Source: Vulcanisaeta thermophila
GTDB taxonomy: Archaea > Thermoproteota > Thermoprotei > Thermoproteales > Thermocladiaceae
Direction: 5' to 3'
Assembly (NCBI RefSeq): GCF_001748385.1
Contig: NZ_BCLI01000004.1
Location: forward strand, 372,001-436,000
Length of the DNA stretch: 64,000 bases
Shown here: positions 19,280 through 29,183 of the stretch, in pieces
Numbering within the stretch: the first letter of the stretch is position 1
Layout of the letters: the number at the start of each line of letters is the position of its first letter
Notes under the pieces: model-generated
What the model was told of the DNA's origin: nothing
The model's input: the letters and a program-made list of their open reading frames with translations, nothing else
Database searches by the model: none
Program-made: the position numbers and the translations under genes

Positions 19280-19792
19280 GTGATGAACCTGGTCAGGATT
19301 GGCATTTTATTATTGATTATCGGTATAGCCCTAACCATGTTACCTAATTTAATAATTATGAAGGTATATGATTCATTAATTAACTCATTGGTTGATCACG
19401 TGAATTATACGCTCATGCATGTTAACTCATCCATGTACCTAGTACCTCTTTATGTTAATAACCCCAGTTACTTAGTAATAATGCTTAGGTACTCAGAGGC
19501 TCTCAATGCCAGTTTGGTGGATTCCTTTGGTCACGTGTTAAAGCCCCTCCTGATGCTTAATGAGAATGATACAGTCCTTAGCATGTATATTCTCCATGGA
19601 GTGAGTAATTACTCACTGCTTATTAATGTTAATGGCAGTGATTCAGAGCTTCTGTTATCAATGGCCTCATTACCATCCTACCTACTAAATTACCTTCTCT
19701 TCCTAACCGGTGTTATGGGCCTCGGAGTTGTGTCGACATTGGTTGGTACGGTGATTGTGCTATGGAGTATGTTGAGGAGGTTCCTTCGTTAG
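19280..19792 (+). CDS. Hypothetical membrane protein with extracellular loop
   Basis: 170 residues: one hydrophobic segment at residues 6-25 and a second at about 138-160, with a loop of roughly 110 residues rich in N, S, Y and L and many N-x-S/T sequons between them. This suggests a bitopic surface protein whose glycosylated loop faces outside. It starts GTG 19280 or ATG 19283, 37 bases after the preceding gene. No family is recognised. Confidence 0.6.
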   Translation: MMNLVRIGILLLIIGIALTMLPNLIIMKVYDSLINSLVDHVNYTLMHVNSSMYLVPLYVNNPSYLVIMLRYSEALNASLVDSFGHVLKPLLMLNENDTVLSMYILHGVSNYSLLINVNGSDSELLLSMASLPSYLLNYLLFLTGVMGLGVVSTLVGTVIVLWSMLRRFLR

Positions 19793-19857
19793 GTGTTGTG
19801 GTCCTTCTTTTAGAAATAAAAATTTAAAAGTGTGTGGCCATGTAATTAACGATTGGG

Positions 19858-21102
19858 ATGAGCACGGCATACGTGGTTCTGGATACCCTGGGCATCGTGG
19901 CGCTGAGTGAGAATGGTGATGTGATTGATAAGGTTATTTACTCGGGTGATGTGGACTCCATAGCCGAGAAACTGAATAAGCTCGAGGTGGGGCAACCTGT
20001 AGATGAGCTTATTAACCTAGTAAATAAGCTTAAGTCAGCGGGCTTCGTAAGGGTTGTCATTGAGAATAAGGAGTTGGCCAGGAACTTATCGAATGTTATG
20101 AGTGGTATTGAAATTAGGTCGGAGTTACCCTCAAAACCTGGTTTAATGTACCGTGAGAACTTTGGCAGTAGGTATGTTAGGGAGGTCTTTGGGATGGATG
20201 AGGGACAGTACATGGCTAGGGTCTACGAGATAACCGTGGCGCAGACAAGGCATAAGTTGAAGCAGGTGGCTGAGAAGAGGGACTTATTCATTGCACAGGC
20301 CATATCATCGGTTGATGATATCGATAAGATCCTCAACCTAATAAGCTCCAGGGTTAGGGAGTGGTACGGGCTCCACTTCCCAGAGCTTGATGACTTGGTT
20401 AAAGATCATAGGGATTACATGACGTTGGTCAGCGAGCTTGGTCATAGGAGGAACTTCACCGTGGAGAACATAACAAAGCTGGGTATTTCCCAGGACAGGG
20501 CCAGGAGGATTTACGAGTCCTCTGTTAAGAGTGTGGGTGCTGAAATGGCTGATTGGGATCTGGAGCCCATTAGGGCCTACGCTAGGATTTACTTGCAGCT
20601 TTATAATATTAGGAATCAATTAACCCAGTACATAGATGAGGCCATGAGCGAGGTCGCACCCAACATTAAGGAGTTAGTGGGTCCCCTCCTCGGGGCCCGG
20701 TTGATAATGCTTGGTGGCGGCTTAATGAGGCTTGCCTTACTACCAGCCTCCACAATACAAGTGCTCGGTGCAGAAAAGGCCCTCTTCAGGGCGCTCAGGA
20801 CTGGCAGTAAGCCGCCTAAGCACGGCATAATATTCCAATACCCAGAGATCTTTAGGTCACCCAGGTGGCAGAGGGGTAAGATTGCCAGGGCCCTGGCAGC
20901 AAAGTTGGCGATAGCCGCCAAGGCAGATGCATTCACGGGCAACTTCATAGCGCCGAGGCTTAAGGAGGAACTCCTCAAGAGGATCCAGGAGATTAAGACC
21001 CTCTATGCCAAGCCCCCAGCCAGGAAGCCCGAGGTTAAGGCTAAGGCAAAGCCCCAGGGAGCCCCTGAGAAGAAGGGTGGTCGTAAACCACGGCATAAAT
21101 AA
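19858..21102 (+). CDS. nop5: Nop5 (Nop56/58), C/D RNP scaffold
   Basis: 414 residues. An N-terminal fibrillarin-binding domain, a central coiled coil (about 120-250) and a Nop domain with the GARLIMLGGGLMRLALLPASTIQVLGAEKALF signature region, ending in a Lys/Arg-rich tail. It bridges L7Ae-bound guide RNA and fibrillarin in 2'-O-methylation complexes. ATG at 19858 is about 25 bases after an AAATTTAAAAG box. It is followed after 32 bases by the fibrillarin gene, the standard archaeal pair. Confidence 0.95.
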   Translation: MSTAYVVLDTLGIVALSENGDVIDKVIYSGDVDSIAEKLNKLEVGQPVDELINLVNKLKSAGFVRVVIENKELARNLSNVMSGIEIRSELPSKPGLMYRENFGSRYVREVFGMDEGQYMARVYEITVAQTRHKLKQVAEKRDLFIAQAISSVDDIDKILNLISSRVREWYGLHFPELDDLVKDHRDYMTLVSELGHRRNFTVENITKLGISQDRARRIYESSVKSVGAEMADWDLEPIRAYARIYLQLYNIRNQLTQYIDEAMSEVAPNIKELVGPLLGARLIMLGGGLMRLALLPASTIQVLGAEKALFRALRTGSKPPKHGIIFQYPEIFRSPRWQRGKIARALAAKLAIAAKADAFTGNFIAPRLKEELLKRIQEIKTLYAKPPARKPEVKAKAKPQGAPEKKGGRKPRHK

Positions 21103-21134
21103 GGTTTTAAAGGCAATAATACATTAATAACTCG

Positions 21135-21851
21135 ATGTCATCGTTAATAAAACCCACGGGTGTCAAGGCACATGAGAGGTTCAAGGGCGTTTACTGGGTC
21201 TCCTTTGAGGATGGTAGTGAGAAGTTGGCAACCATAAACCTAACCCCAGGCAGGAGGGTTTATGGGGAGCAGTTGGTGCAGTGGGAGGGTAATGAGTACA
21301 GGATTTGGAACCCCTTCAGGTCCAAGCTCGCGGCTGCCATAATGAATGGGTTGAAGGTCATGCCCATTGGGGAGGGGACCAGGGTGTTATACCTAGGCGC
21401 CGCCAGCGGTACCACGGTGAGCCACGTGAGCGACATAGTAGGGCCGGGGGGTTTGGTATATTCCGTGGAGTTCTCCCCAAGGGTCTTCAGGGAGTTCATG
21501 GAGAAGATAATAGACCAGGGTAGGAGGAATGTAATACCAATACTGGCCGATGCCAGGTATCCAGAGCAGTACCTCTCCATTGTTAAGACTGTGGACGTGG
21601 CCTACATAGACGTGGCACAGCCATTCCAGGCAAAGATACTGGCTGACAACGCCGACGTCTACGTCAGGGGTAATGGCTACGTGATGCTGGTTATAAAGGC
21701 CATGAGCATAGACGTCACCAAGGAACCCAGCGAGACATTCAAGAGGGAAATAGACCACCTTAAGGAGAGGGGTTACGAGATTCTGGACATGGTCCACCTG
21801 GAACCCTACGACACGGCGCACGCCATCGTTGTGGCTAGGAAGTCAAGGTAG
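21135..21851 (+). CDS. flpA: Fibrillarin-like rRNA/tRNA 2'-O-methyltransferase
   Basis: 238 residues, the usual archaeal size. The SAM-binding Rossmann fold shows [43 protein letters not shown] and [10 protein letters not shown], with the KDKE-type catalytic residues expected in these strands. It methylates ribose 2'-OH at sites chosen by C/D guide RNAs. A GTTTTAAAGG box inside the gap from nop5 lies about 25 bases before the ATG, so it also has its own leaderless promoter. Confidence 0.96.
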   Translation: MSSLIKPTGVKAHERFKGVYWVSFEDGSEKLATINLTPGRRVYGEQLVQWEGNEYRIWNPFRSKLAAAIMNGLKVMPIGEGTRVLYLGAASGTTVSHVSDIVGPGGLVYSVEFSPRVFREFMEKIIDQGRRNVIPILADARYPEQYLSIVKTVDVAYIDVAQPFQAKILADNADVYVRGNGYVMLVIKAMSIDVTKEPSETFKREIDHLKERGYEILDMVHLEPYDTAHAIVVARKSR

Positions 21852-21908
21852 TACGGTCGAAATAGTACGAAAGCTTTAAATAAATTAGAACATAGTAATA
21901 AAGGGTAG

Positions 21909-22754
21909 ATGATAAGTGGTGAGGTAATAAGCCACATACTGGCCCCTGTGGCTTCAAGGAGGGGCAAGGCACTTGTTGTGGGGGATTCGTCACTATCCTA
22001 TGACATGATCATAAGGATTCCCGACAAGGATGGGGATAGGAAGTTCATTATTAAGGTTAAGGAGGATGTCCACAAGGTGGATAAGGACACGGTACTCGAC
22101 CTAGCAATACTGGCGGGGATTTCGGAGTCAACACCATTAATAGTGGGTCTTAGGTATAATAATGAGGAGATGCTCGATGGAGTTGCCTATAAGGTCCACG
22201 GTATATACGCCGTTAATATGAGGACCATGAAGAGGGTCCTGAACAATGACAGTGTTAAGTACGTTAAGGATAAGGGCATGATAAAGGCCAGGGTTAAGGG
22301 CTCATTACTGAAGGAGTTAAGGGAAAGGAATAACATGAGCCTTGGTGACCTGGCAAGCATACTGGGGGTTTCCAGGAGGACGGTTTATGAGTACGAGAGG
22401 GACTCCTTCGAGGCCTCCGAGAGGACTGCCAGGATACTGGAGGACTTATTTGGCGAGGAGGTGCTCAGCGACGTTGATCTAAGGGCATCAACAAGCGAGA
22501 TCATGAGTAAGATAACGAGCAGGGAGGTTGGAGTTAATGACAGGATTAAGGTATTACTAAGGAGCTTCAAGATTTACTCATTGCTCAGGGCACACACAAA
22601 GTTAGCGGCGCAGTCAACAAAGAGGGCGTACCTGGTGGAGAGTAGGGAGAACATCAATGGGGAAGTCATTAAGGTGGCCTCTGTACTTGATGTGGGGCTT
22701 GCCGTAATAAGTGGTGAGGATGATGTGGAGTTCATTGATGAGGTAAACCAATAA
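21909..22754 (+). CDS. Archaeal HTH (XRE-type) transcriptional regulator
   Basis: 281 residues. The N-terminal 110 residues form an alpha/beta domain that looks like a nuclease-related or ligand fold; an HTH_3 helix-turn-helix follows at about 135-175 (ELRERNNMSLGDLASILGVS then RRTVYEYERD). This matches the widespread archaeal family annotated as putative HTH-type transcriptional regulatory protein. ATG 21909 is about 25-30 bases after GCTTTAAATAAA. Targets are unknown. trm1 follows after 25 bases. Confidence 0.78.
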   Translation: MISGEVISHILAPVASRRGKALVVGDSSLSYDMIIRIPDKDGDRKFIIKVKEDVHKVDKDTVLDLAILAGISESTPLIVGLRYNNEEMLDGVAYKVHGIYAVNMRTMKRVLNNDSVKYVKDKGMIKARVKGSLLKELRERNNMSLGDLASILGVSRRTVYEYERDSFEASERTARILEDLFGEEVLSDVDLRASTSEIMSKITSREVGVNDRIKVLLRSFKIYSLLRAHTKLAAQSTKRAYLVESRENINGEVIKVASVLDVGLAVISGEDDVEFIDEVNQ

Positions 22755-22779
22755 ACCCACAGGTTGGAATTTAAGGGAA

Positions 22780-23940
22780 ATGGGTGAGTACCCCAAGGTC
22801 GAGGTTAGGGAGGGCAGGGCGCTGGTGCTTATACCTGACCTGAGTAGGTACATGGTAAGCGGTAGGCCTGAGCCTGCACACGCACCTGTTTTTTACAATC
22901 CAAGGATGGAGGTGAATAGGTCGGTGTCCGTGGCCATCCTAAATGCGTACATGGACTACGTGGGTGGTGGAAATGCGGTGGTTTGTGAGCCTTTATCGGG
23001 TACGGGTGTTAGGTCCATTAGGTATGCGCTTGAGGTTAGGGGTATATCCAGGGTTGTGGCTAATGACATATCCAGCGAGGCCGTTAATCTGATGAGGACT
23101 AATGTGGAACTGAATGGACTCAATAACGTGGTATCCGTGAATCATGACGATGCTAACCACCTACTACTTGAACTTGCCAGGTCCGGTGGTTGTGATGTGA
23201 TCGACATAGACCCCTTTGGCTCTCCACAACCTTTTATTGAGAATTCCCTGAGGGCCATTAAGAATAATGGCCTACTATGCGTGACGGCGACCGACGTGGG
23301 GGTCCTCTCGGGTAAGTATCCACTTAAGTGCGTGAGGAGGTATGGCGCATTACCGCGTAAGTTCCCCTTTAGGTTTGAGGTGGGTATTAGGATACTCATA
23401 GGCTCGTTAGTGAGATACGCCCTGTCCATGGACTACGGGGTAAAGCCCCTGGTCTCCTACATGGATGGTCACTACTACAGGGTATGCGCCCTAATCGTTA
23501 AGGACAGATCCGCAGCCCTAGAGTCCCTGGGTAACATGGGCTTTGCCTATTACTCACCATCGACGCTGGACAGGGGCTTCATACAGGGCTTCCCCATGCC
23601 AGGAAGCACCAAGCGCCAATTAGCGGGTCCCCTTTGGATAGGGCCCCTCTGGGATTACGAATTCCTAATAAAGCACCTGGGCAACTACGTAATGGATTAC
23701 TTCAGCGATAGGGCCAGGGAGTTAATAACGGCCTTGATTAATGAATCTAGCGCACCCAACGTGCCCTATGCATTAACCACTGAATTAACCAGGGAACTTG
23801 GGCGTGAACTACCCATAAATGACCTGCTGGGCATGATAAGGGGCCTGGGGTACCACGCCGTGAGGACCCACTTCCACGTTAAGGGCTTCAGGACGGACAT
23901 GAACCTTGAGAGGCTTAGGGACCTGCTTGTTGGGAAATAA
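22780..23940 (+). CDS. trm1: tRNA (guanine26-N2)-dimethyltransferase
   Basis: 386 residues, class I SAM methyltransferase that makes m2,2G at position 26 of many tRNAs. Visible motifs: CEPLSGTGVRSIRYA (SAM binding), VVANDISSEAV, and the Trm1-specific catalytic DIDPFGSPQPFI. Cysteines seen in bacterial and eukaryotic zinc regions are not obvious. It lies 25 bases after the HTH gene and 29 bases before the kinase-like gene, consistent with a loose operon. Confidence 0.95.
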   Translation: MGEYPKVEVREGRALVLIPDLSRYMVSGRPEPAHAPVFYNPRMEVNRSVSVAILNAYMDYVGGGNAVVCEPLSGTGVRSIRYALEVRGISRVVANDISSEAVNLMRTNVELNGLNNVVSVNHDDANHLLLELARSGGCDVIDIDPFGSPQPFIENSLRAIKNNGLLCVTATDVGVLSGKYPLKCVRRYGALPRKFPFRFEVGIRILIGSLVRYALSMDYGVKPLVSYMDGHYYRVCALIVKDRSAALESLGNMGFAYYSPSTLDRGFIQGFPMPGSTKRQLAGPLWIGPLWDYEFLIKHLGNYVMDYFSDRARELITALINESSAPNVPYALTTELTRELGRELPINDLLGMIRGLGYHAVRTHFHVKGFRTDMNLERLRDLLVGK

Positions 23941-23969
23941 TTAAAGGGGCGCCCTGGGTTTAGGGGTTT

Positions 23970-24500
23970 GTGAGGGTTATCGTAATAACGGGACTACCTG
24001 GCTCTGGGAAGACTGTGGCCACGGAGGTAGCCAGGGAGTTGGGCCTGCCAGTGGTTACCATGGGGGATGTGATTAGGGACGAGGCATTAAGGATGGGCAT
24101 TCCCGAGGGTAGGGCGTCCGTGGTGCTTAGACTGAGGGGTGGTACCAGGTACATAGCCCATAGAGTACTTGAAAAGATACCCCGTGGAGCTGAGGCGGTG
24201 GTTGTGGATGGGGCCAGGAGTATTAGGGAGTTGGAGGCCATTGAGGATGCCCTATCCACAAGTGCTATCTTAATATACATAACGGCGCCGTGGAGGGTTA
24301 GGTACGAGAGGTTGAGGAGTAGGGGAAGACCCGATGATCCAAAGTCCCTCGAGGACTTCCTAATGAGGGATCTCAGGGAGTTGAGGTACGGGCTTGGGGA
24401 TTTAATGGCTAGGGCCGATTATATACTAGTTAATGATGCAGGCCTTGAGGAGTTTAGGAGCAGGGTTAGGGATTTATTAATTAGGATAACGAGGCAGTGA
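23970..24500 (+). CDS. UPF0200 adenylate/dephospho-CoA kinase-like P-loop protein
   Basis: 176 residues, P-loop GLPGSGKT at residues 8-15, TMGDVIRDEA, a lid-like RLRGGTRYIAHR and an Arg-rich segment SRGRPDDPKSLEDF. This matches the archaeal UPF0200 group related to nucleoside monophosphate and dephospho-CoA kinases. The substrate is unproven. GTG 23970 is about 25 bases after a TAATTAAAGG box. It ends next to the convergent regulator gene (24501). Confidence 0.8.
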   Translation: MRVIVITGLPGSGKTVATEVARELGLPVVTMGDVIRDEALRMGIPEGRASVVLRLRGGTRYIAHRVLEKIPRGAEAVVVDGARSIRELEAIEDALSTSAILIYITAPWRVRYERLRSRGRPDDPKSLEDFLMRDLRELRYGLGDLMARADYILVNDAGLEEFRSRVRDLLIRITRQ

Positions 24501-25244
24501 TCACTTAGACTGGTACTTAGCTACCAGGTCCCTTAGGGCGTTCAGAACCTCCTCAATGGGCTTATTAACAACGGCCAGTGGTATCCTCTCCCTCCTGGCA
24601 ATCTCCACACCCAGGTAATCGGGTCTCTCCACACCATGCATAACCACAATGGCTGGCCTCAGGCTTGTGAATGCCAACATGGACTTTATGGCTATGAGGG
24701 GTGACCTACCATACTTCACATTAGCGAAGATGGCAGCCCTCTGGGTTGTGGTCCCATAGAGCTTCAGGTACTCATGCGAGGGTACTTCCAGGACCAGTTT
24801 TAGGCTGTCCACCACGGTATAGCCGTGTATGTCTATGAAGGGGCTCTCAGGCTTAACAACCATGGTAGCTCCAATTGCATTCACGAATTCCACAATGTCC
24901 ACGGGCTTATCAAACTCCCTCATGTCTATTATTGCCTCCCAAAACCTCTCACCACCCAATTGCTTACTCAGTATGTAGAGCTTCTGCCCACCCCTCTCCA
25001 GTTCGTAATCCACCAATGCCTTAACAATTCTCTTAATGAATTGTGAACCAGGGGACTTCCTCCTACCAGACTCATAATCACTAATCACACTGGGTGAGGT
25101 ACCAAGCCTAGCTGCCAAATCCGCCTGGCTCACCTCAAAGAACTCCCTCCACTTCCTAATACTCTTACCTGGGTTTTCGGAAAGTACTATGTCTCCGGCA
25201 ATCCTTATCATTATGTCCGTTATAAAGCCCTCACGCTCGCTCAT
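24501..25244 (-). CDS. Archaeal HTH (XRE-type) regulator with C-terminal sensor domain
   Basis: 247 residues. A helix-turn-helix at about 28-75 (WREFFEVSQADLAARLGTSP then SVISDYESGRR) is followed by an alpha/beta domain of about 150 residues beginning near VDYELERG. It matches a conserved archaeal regulator family in which the C-terminal half probably binds a ligand. The gene has no operon partner; the upstream 46 bases are shared with the end of the next minus-strand gene. Target genes are unknown. Confidence 0.72.
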   Translation of the reverse strand: MSEREGFITDIMIRIAGDIVLSENPGKSIRKWREFFEVSQADLAARLGTSPSVISDYESGRRKSPGSQFIKRIVKALVDYELERGGQKLYILSKQLGGERFWEAIIDMREFDKPVDIVEFVNAIGATMVVKPESPFIDIHGYTVVDSLKLVLEVPSHEYLKLYGTTTQRAAIFANVKYGRSPLIAIKSMLAFTSLRPAIVVMHGVERPDYLGVEIARRERIPLAVVNKPIEEVLNALRDLVAKYQSK

Positions 25245-25290
25245 TAACTACTAGTACATGTGTGTAGTAATAAATCTTTGTACTGTGAAA

Positions 25291-26502
25291 CTACTCATCA
25301 ACTGAGAATGAGGGTGGTTCCCAGTAGTTAAGTACCTCCCTGAGCACATCACCATTAAACACCTGAGTAACGCCCAGCGCGGCCATGGAGCCCAGGATTG
25401 CGGAGACCAGGGTTAATGTGTCCCTCCTTATTAGGTAGCCCATGTTACCAATCCTGAAGGCTCTCCCCCTGGCCTCGTCCATGGCGTCTGAAATGGCCAC
25501 GCCAAGCCTGTAAGTGGTCTTCCTAAACTTAACAGGGTCCACACCCTGTGGATAGCTGAAGGATAGCACGGTGGTTGATCTGTAATAATCATTCTTTATG
25601 AAGGGCTCTAGACCAGCCTTGCTCAGTGCGTTGAGTATTGCCCTGCCCCTCTCAATATGCCACTTAATCCAGTTCTCAAGCCCCACTTCCCTAATTAGGT
25701 TTAGTGCCTCCCTAATGGCAAATAGGTAATTTACGGCGGGCGTGAATGGCGTCTCAGACTTCTTACCAAACTCCCTCATTAACTTAACATCGAAGTAAAT
25801 GCTTGGGTGGTTAACAGTTTCGAGTTTCCTATAAGCCTCCTCACTGGCCACGGCTATGAAGGACATCACCGGGGGCGCCGCCATACACTTTTGGCTGCTG
25901 GAGACCGCCACGTCTATACCCCAGGAGTCAACCTCAAAGTAATCACCACCCAATGCTGATACATTGTCCACGAGGACCAGGTCAGCGATGGATTTAATCC
26001 ACTGGGAAACCCTGGGTAGGTCCCTAAAGACCACCCCTGGGCTTGTATCATTGTAGACTGTGGCGAATACGTCCACGTGCTTTATCCCCATGGACTCAAC
26101 CCTAGCCCTTAAATCCTCGTAGGTCGGCGCCTCACCGAGTTTGTAATTCACTTCAATGACCTCGGCACCAACCCTCCTCAGGTGGTTAACTAACCTCCTG
26201 CTAAAACTACCAAAGACCGGCACGAGAACGGTATCGTGAGGCTTTACGAAGTTTAGGACCATGGTCTCCACGGCGCCCGTACCACTTGCCGTTATTGGGT
26301 AAACATCACCATTGGTCCTGAAGAGGTATTTCAAACCATCCACAACATCGTTATAGAGCTTATGGAAGTGCGGTGACCTATGATCCACAACCCTGCCCAG
26401 CGCCCTTAAAACCCTCGGTGGTATTGTTGAGGGTCCAGGCACGGCAAGTAATGGGTCCCACGCCAGGTCTAAATTCACGTTTGGTGGAGGGATATAATTC
26501 AT
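25291..26502 (-). CDS. Class V aminotransferase, serine/alanine-glyoxylate type
   Basis: 403 residues, PLP-dependent fold type I. The cofactor Lys is in SSQKCMAAPP, preceded by LVDNVSALGGDYFEVD where the Asp contacts the pyridine nitrogen. The PGPSTIPPRVLRALG opening is characteristic of serine-pyruvate, alanine-glyoxylate and serine-glyoxylate aminotransferases. It probably links serine, alanine and glyoxylate; the exact pair cannot be told. It has a divergent promoter region of 28 bases shared with the ATPase gene at 26531. Confidence 0.85.
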   Translation of the reverse strand: MNYIPPPNVNLDLAWDPLLAVPGPSTIPPRVLRALGRVVDHRSPHFHKLYNDVVDGLKYLFRTNGDVYPITASGTGAVETMVLNFVKPHDTVLVPVFGSFSRRLVNHLRRVGAEVIEVNYKLGEAPTYEDLRARVESMGIKHVDVFATVYNDTSPGVVFRDLPRVSQWIKSIADLVLVDNVSALGGDYFEVDSWGIDVAVSSSQKCMAAPPVMSFIAVASEEAYRKLETVNHPSIYFDVKLMREFGKKSETPFTPAVNYLFAIREALNLIREVGLENWIKWHIERGRAILNALSKAGLEPFIKNDYYRSTTVLSFSYPQGVDPVKFRKTTYRLGVAISDAMDEARGRAFRIGNMGYLIRRDTLTLVSAILGSMAALGVTQVFNGDVLREVLNYWEPPSFSVDE

Positions 26503-26530
26503 TTATAAGCTTTACGACCATATATAGATA

Positions 26531-27646
26531 ATGTGGGCATATAATTATTCAATTGTGGCTACCTTACGGCTCATTAACCTTAATAAGGAGGATTATGCGG
26601 CTTTGATTGTGTTAATAACGAAATTCAGGGTTAAGGGGTTTTACGGGCTAAACGTTAGTATGGATCTGGGCCCACTAACCATAGTCACGGGACCCCCAGG
26701 CTCGGGTAAGTCCCTAATCATAGAATTGATTAGGAGGTTCATCAACGGGTTTAAAGACAAGGTGGTGCTTGACGACTTAGCAGGCCTTGAGGGTGGAAGC
26801 ATGGAATTAACAATATCCTTAAACGAACAGGTCAAGCAGAAACTTGAGGATATGGGCCACGGGGCGAATTACCTAGTGATTTCCCTGGATGTGGATGGGA
26901 CGGGCTACACATACGCCGTTAAGCTTGATGATAAGGAGGTGCTAGTTGTGGAGGGGAGGCAGGGCAGGGGTAGGGTTAAGTACCCAGTCAATGTTGACGT
27001 CAAGGACGCCTCAACACTCCTGGACCCAGGGGGACTCACACCAATAAGCAGCGCTGCAACCCTAGTTGAGAGTGAGTCCCTGGATTACGAGTCACTATTA
27101 TCGCTGGTCAATGTGCTTAGGGGGTTCGTAACCACCATGGGCATTTACAAACTGGGCCCATACATAAACTTCAGGGGTTATAGTAAGGGTGCCGAGACCG
27201 TTGGTGACTACGTGGGTGAGCATGGTGAGTACACCCTGGAGCTCCTCTCCACATTCTTCACGGACCCAAGGAGGGATGGTGATGTGAGGCTCATGAGGAA
27301 GGTGCTTGGGGAGTTGGGGTTTAGGAATTTCAGGGTTGGTTGGTATGGCGGTAAGATAGTGGTTTCATACATTGACAAGAGGGGTGTGGTACACATTGGT
27401 GATGAGTTACCCTGCTATGCAAAGACAATACTAGCCATAACAACCCAATTAATAATGTCCAGGAAGCCCTCGTTAATACTAATTGACAACGCAGACTACT
27501 GCCTAAGTGAGGAGCTTGGGCCATTCATTGCTAAGTTACTGGGTAATTACATCACGGGGGATAGGCAGGTGATCATGGAGGTGAGGAGTAAGTGGCTCAT
27601 TAATAGTCTCAAGATGCCCCACATAGTGGTTCATAACCTTACCTGA
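26531..27646 (+). CDS. P-loop ATPase, SMC/RecF-like AAA
   Basis: 371 residues. Walker A GPPGSGKS near residue 55 and a Walker B-like SLILIDNADYCLSEELGPFIAKLL near 320, with the two separated by a long variable middle, as in ABC/SMC-type AAA_15/AAA_21 ATPases. The Walker B acidic position reads DN rather than DE. The family N-terminus would fit a GTG at 26609 (residue 27 here) better than the ATG at 26531; a GGAGG lies upstream of both choices' boundary. The function is unknown. It converges on the PadR gene. Confidence 0.65.
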   Translation: MWAYNYSIVATLRLINLNKEDYAALIVLITKFRVKGFYGLNVSMDLGPLTIVTGPPGSGKSLIIELIRRFINGFKDKVVLDDLAGLEGGSMELTISLNEQVKQKLEDMGHGANYLVISLDVDGTGYTYAVKLDDKEVLVVEGRQGRGRVKYPVNVDVKDASTLLDPGGLTPISSAATLVESESLDYESLLSLVNVLRGFVTTMGIYKLGPYINFRGYSKGAETVGDYVGEHGEYTLELLSTFFTDPRRDGDVRLMRKVLGELGFRNFRVGWYGGKIVVSYIDKRGVVHIGDELPCYAKTILAITTQLIMSRKPSLILIDNADYCLSEELGPFIAKLLGNYITGDRQVIMEVRSKWLINSLKMPHIVVHNLT

Positions 27647-28069
27647 TCAACCCATGACCTTCATCATCTCCCTAATAACCTCGCGAACCCTCACCTTATC
27701 CTCCTCACTCAATGAGTCCCAGTTATCCATTATGTACTTGGCCAGGGATATGAAATCATTAACCGCGCTGGTTCCCTTATCAATGGATGGGATGCCTATG
27801 AACTGTTTACCACTCTCGGTTATTTCATAGTACTTCTTCGTACCCTCAACCCTGGCCACCTTAATAAGGCCCTCGCTCTCAAGCTCCTCAAGCGCTGGAT
27901 ACACCGAGCCTGGGCTTGGCCTCCAGAAGCCCATGGTTAATCTCTCAATCTCATCAATAATCTGAGCCCCAGTCATTGGTCCATGATTGCTGAGTAGGTA
28001 AAGTATTATGTACTTCAGCCCCCTCCTCCTCACGAACCACCTGTACGGGTGCGGAGGCCCGTGCATCAT
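27647..28069 (-). CDS. PadR family transcriptional regulator
   Basis: 140 residues, winged helix: RGLKYIILYLLSNHGPMTGAQIIDEIER, GFWRPSPGSVYPALEELESEGLI and the wing KKYYEITESG are the PadR signatures. The C-terminal helix would form the dimer. PadR proteins usually repress a neighbouring transporter or stress gene, but neither neighbour is an obvious target. The gene starts 60 bases from the divergent aminotransferase at 28130, and the shared region holds TATA-like AT stretches for both. Confidence 0.85.
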   Translation of the reverse strand: MMHGPPHPYRWFVRRRGLKYIILYLLSNHGPMTGAQIIDEIERLTMGFWRPSPGSVYPALEELESEGLIKVARVEGTKKYYEITESGKQFIGIPSIDKGTSAVNDFISLAKYIMDNWDSLSEEDKVRVREVIREMMKVMG

Positions 28070-28129
28070 AACAACAATAAACTACTCACTGAATTCCTTA
28101 ATAAATTTATATTTATAATTCCCTGGTGA

Positions 28130-29164
28130 GTGATGATTAGGGCCAGGGGGCATGGTGGTTACGGCTGGAGGGAGGGGCTGCTGGATTTCAGTACGAACAT
28201 AAACCCACTGGGCACCCCAGGGGATTTGGTTTTGCTGATAAAGGAGGCTGTGGATAAGGGTGCTTACTCGCACCACCCCACGGAGTTAGGTGATGAGTTG
28301 AGGAGTGCCGTGGCTAGGTATGAGGGTGTTGATGAGGACCTGGTCTACGTGTTCAATGGGGCCACCGAGGCCCTCCAATTAATCATAATGCACCTGAGAC
28401 CCAGGGCCCTGTGTACGTTAATCCCCAACTACACGGACTACCTAAGGATAGCGAGGCTCCTTGGGATACCCACGAAGTTAATAGAGTACTGGGGCTCATC
28501 AAGCCTAAGACCTGGCATCGCCAGGGATTGCGGTGAGGGCTCCGTGCTCGTGCTATCAAACCCCAACACACCACTGGGCTACTTAATAGGTGCCGGGGAA
28601 TTAATGGAGTTAATTAATGAGGCCGAGGGCGCCGGCGTTAATGTTATTATTGATGAGTCATTCATGGATTTCACAAGCCCAGGGAGCTCATTGATAGGTA
28701 GGGTTTGGGAGTTCAGGAACCTAGTGGTGGTTAAATCATACACGAAGTTCCTAGCAATACCCGGGCTCAGGGTTGGGGCGGCATTCACACGCATGGGCAT
28801 TGAGGATTTGGTCCCCACGTGGCCCGTGAACTCCATAGCGGAGTACGCGGTGTCCAGGTACCTACCCAGGGCTCATGAATTCAGGGAGGAAACTGTCAAT
28901 TTCGTTTTGAGGGAGGGCCGTAGACTCCTGGAATCATTAATGAACCTAGGGCTTGAGGTTATTAAATCAAAAACCCACTACCTCACCTTCAGGGGAGCGC
29001 CAGGACTATGGGCTGAGCTTAGGAAGCACGGCATTCTAATTAGGGACCTATCCAACGTACCACCCCTGGGGCCCGGCTACTTCAGGGTATCCCTAAGGAG
29101 CCCCTCACAGAATGACCTATTGATTAAGGCATTGAGCGATGCATTGGGGTCAAAAATTAAATAG
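28130..29164 (+). CDS. Class I/II aminotransferase, CobD/HisC-like
   Basis: 344 residues. The HGGYGW...LDFSTNINPLG opening is that of CobD-type L-threonine-phosphate decarboxylases and close histidinol-phosphate aminotransferase relatives. The PLP Lys is in VVVKSYTKFLAIPGLRVG, with NPNTPLG upstream. CobD supplies aminopropanol phosphate for cobamide; without other cobalamin genes nearby the assignment between CobD and HisC activity is open. It starts GTG 28130 or ATG 28133. Confidence 0.75.
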   Translation: MMIRARGHGGYGWREGLLDFSTNINPLGTPGDLVLLIKEAVDKGAYSHHPTELGDELRSAVARYEGVDEDLVYVFNGATEALQLIIMHLRPRALCTLIPNYTDYLRIARLLGIPTKLIEYWGSSSLRPGIARDCGEGSVLVLSNPNTPLGYLIGAGELMELINEAEGAGVNVIIDESFMDFTSPGSSLIGRVWEFRNLVVVKSYTKFLAIPGLRVGAAFTRMGIEDLVPTWPVNSIAEYAVSRYLPRAHEFREETVNFVLREGRRLLESLMNLGLEVIKSKTHYLTFRGAPGLWAELRKHGILIRDLSNVPPLGPGYFRVSLRSPSQNDLLIKALSDALGSKIK

Positions 29165-29183
29165 TGCAGTTCCTTAGTAACAT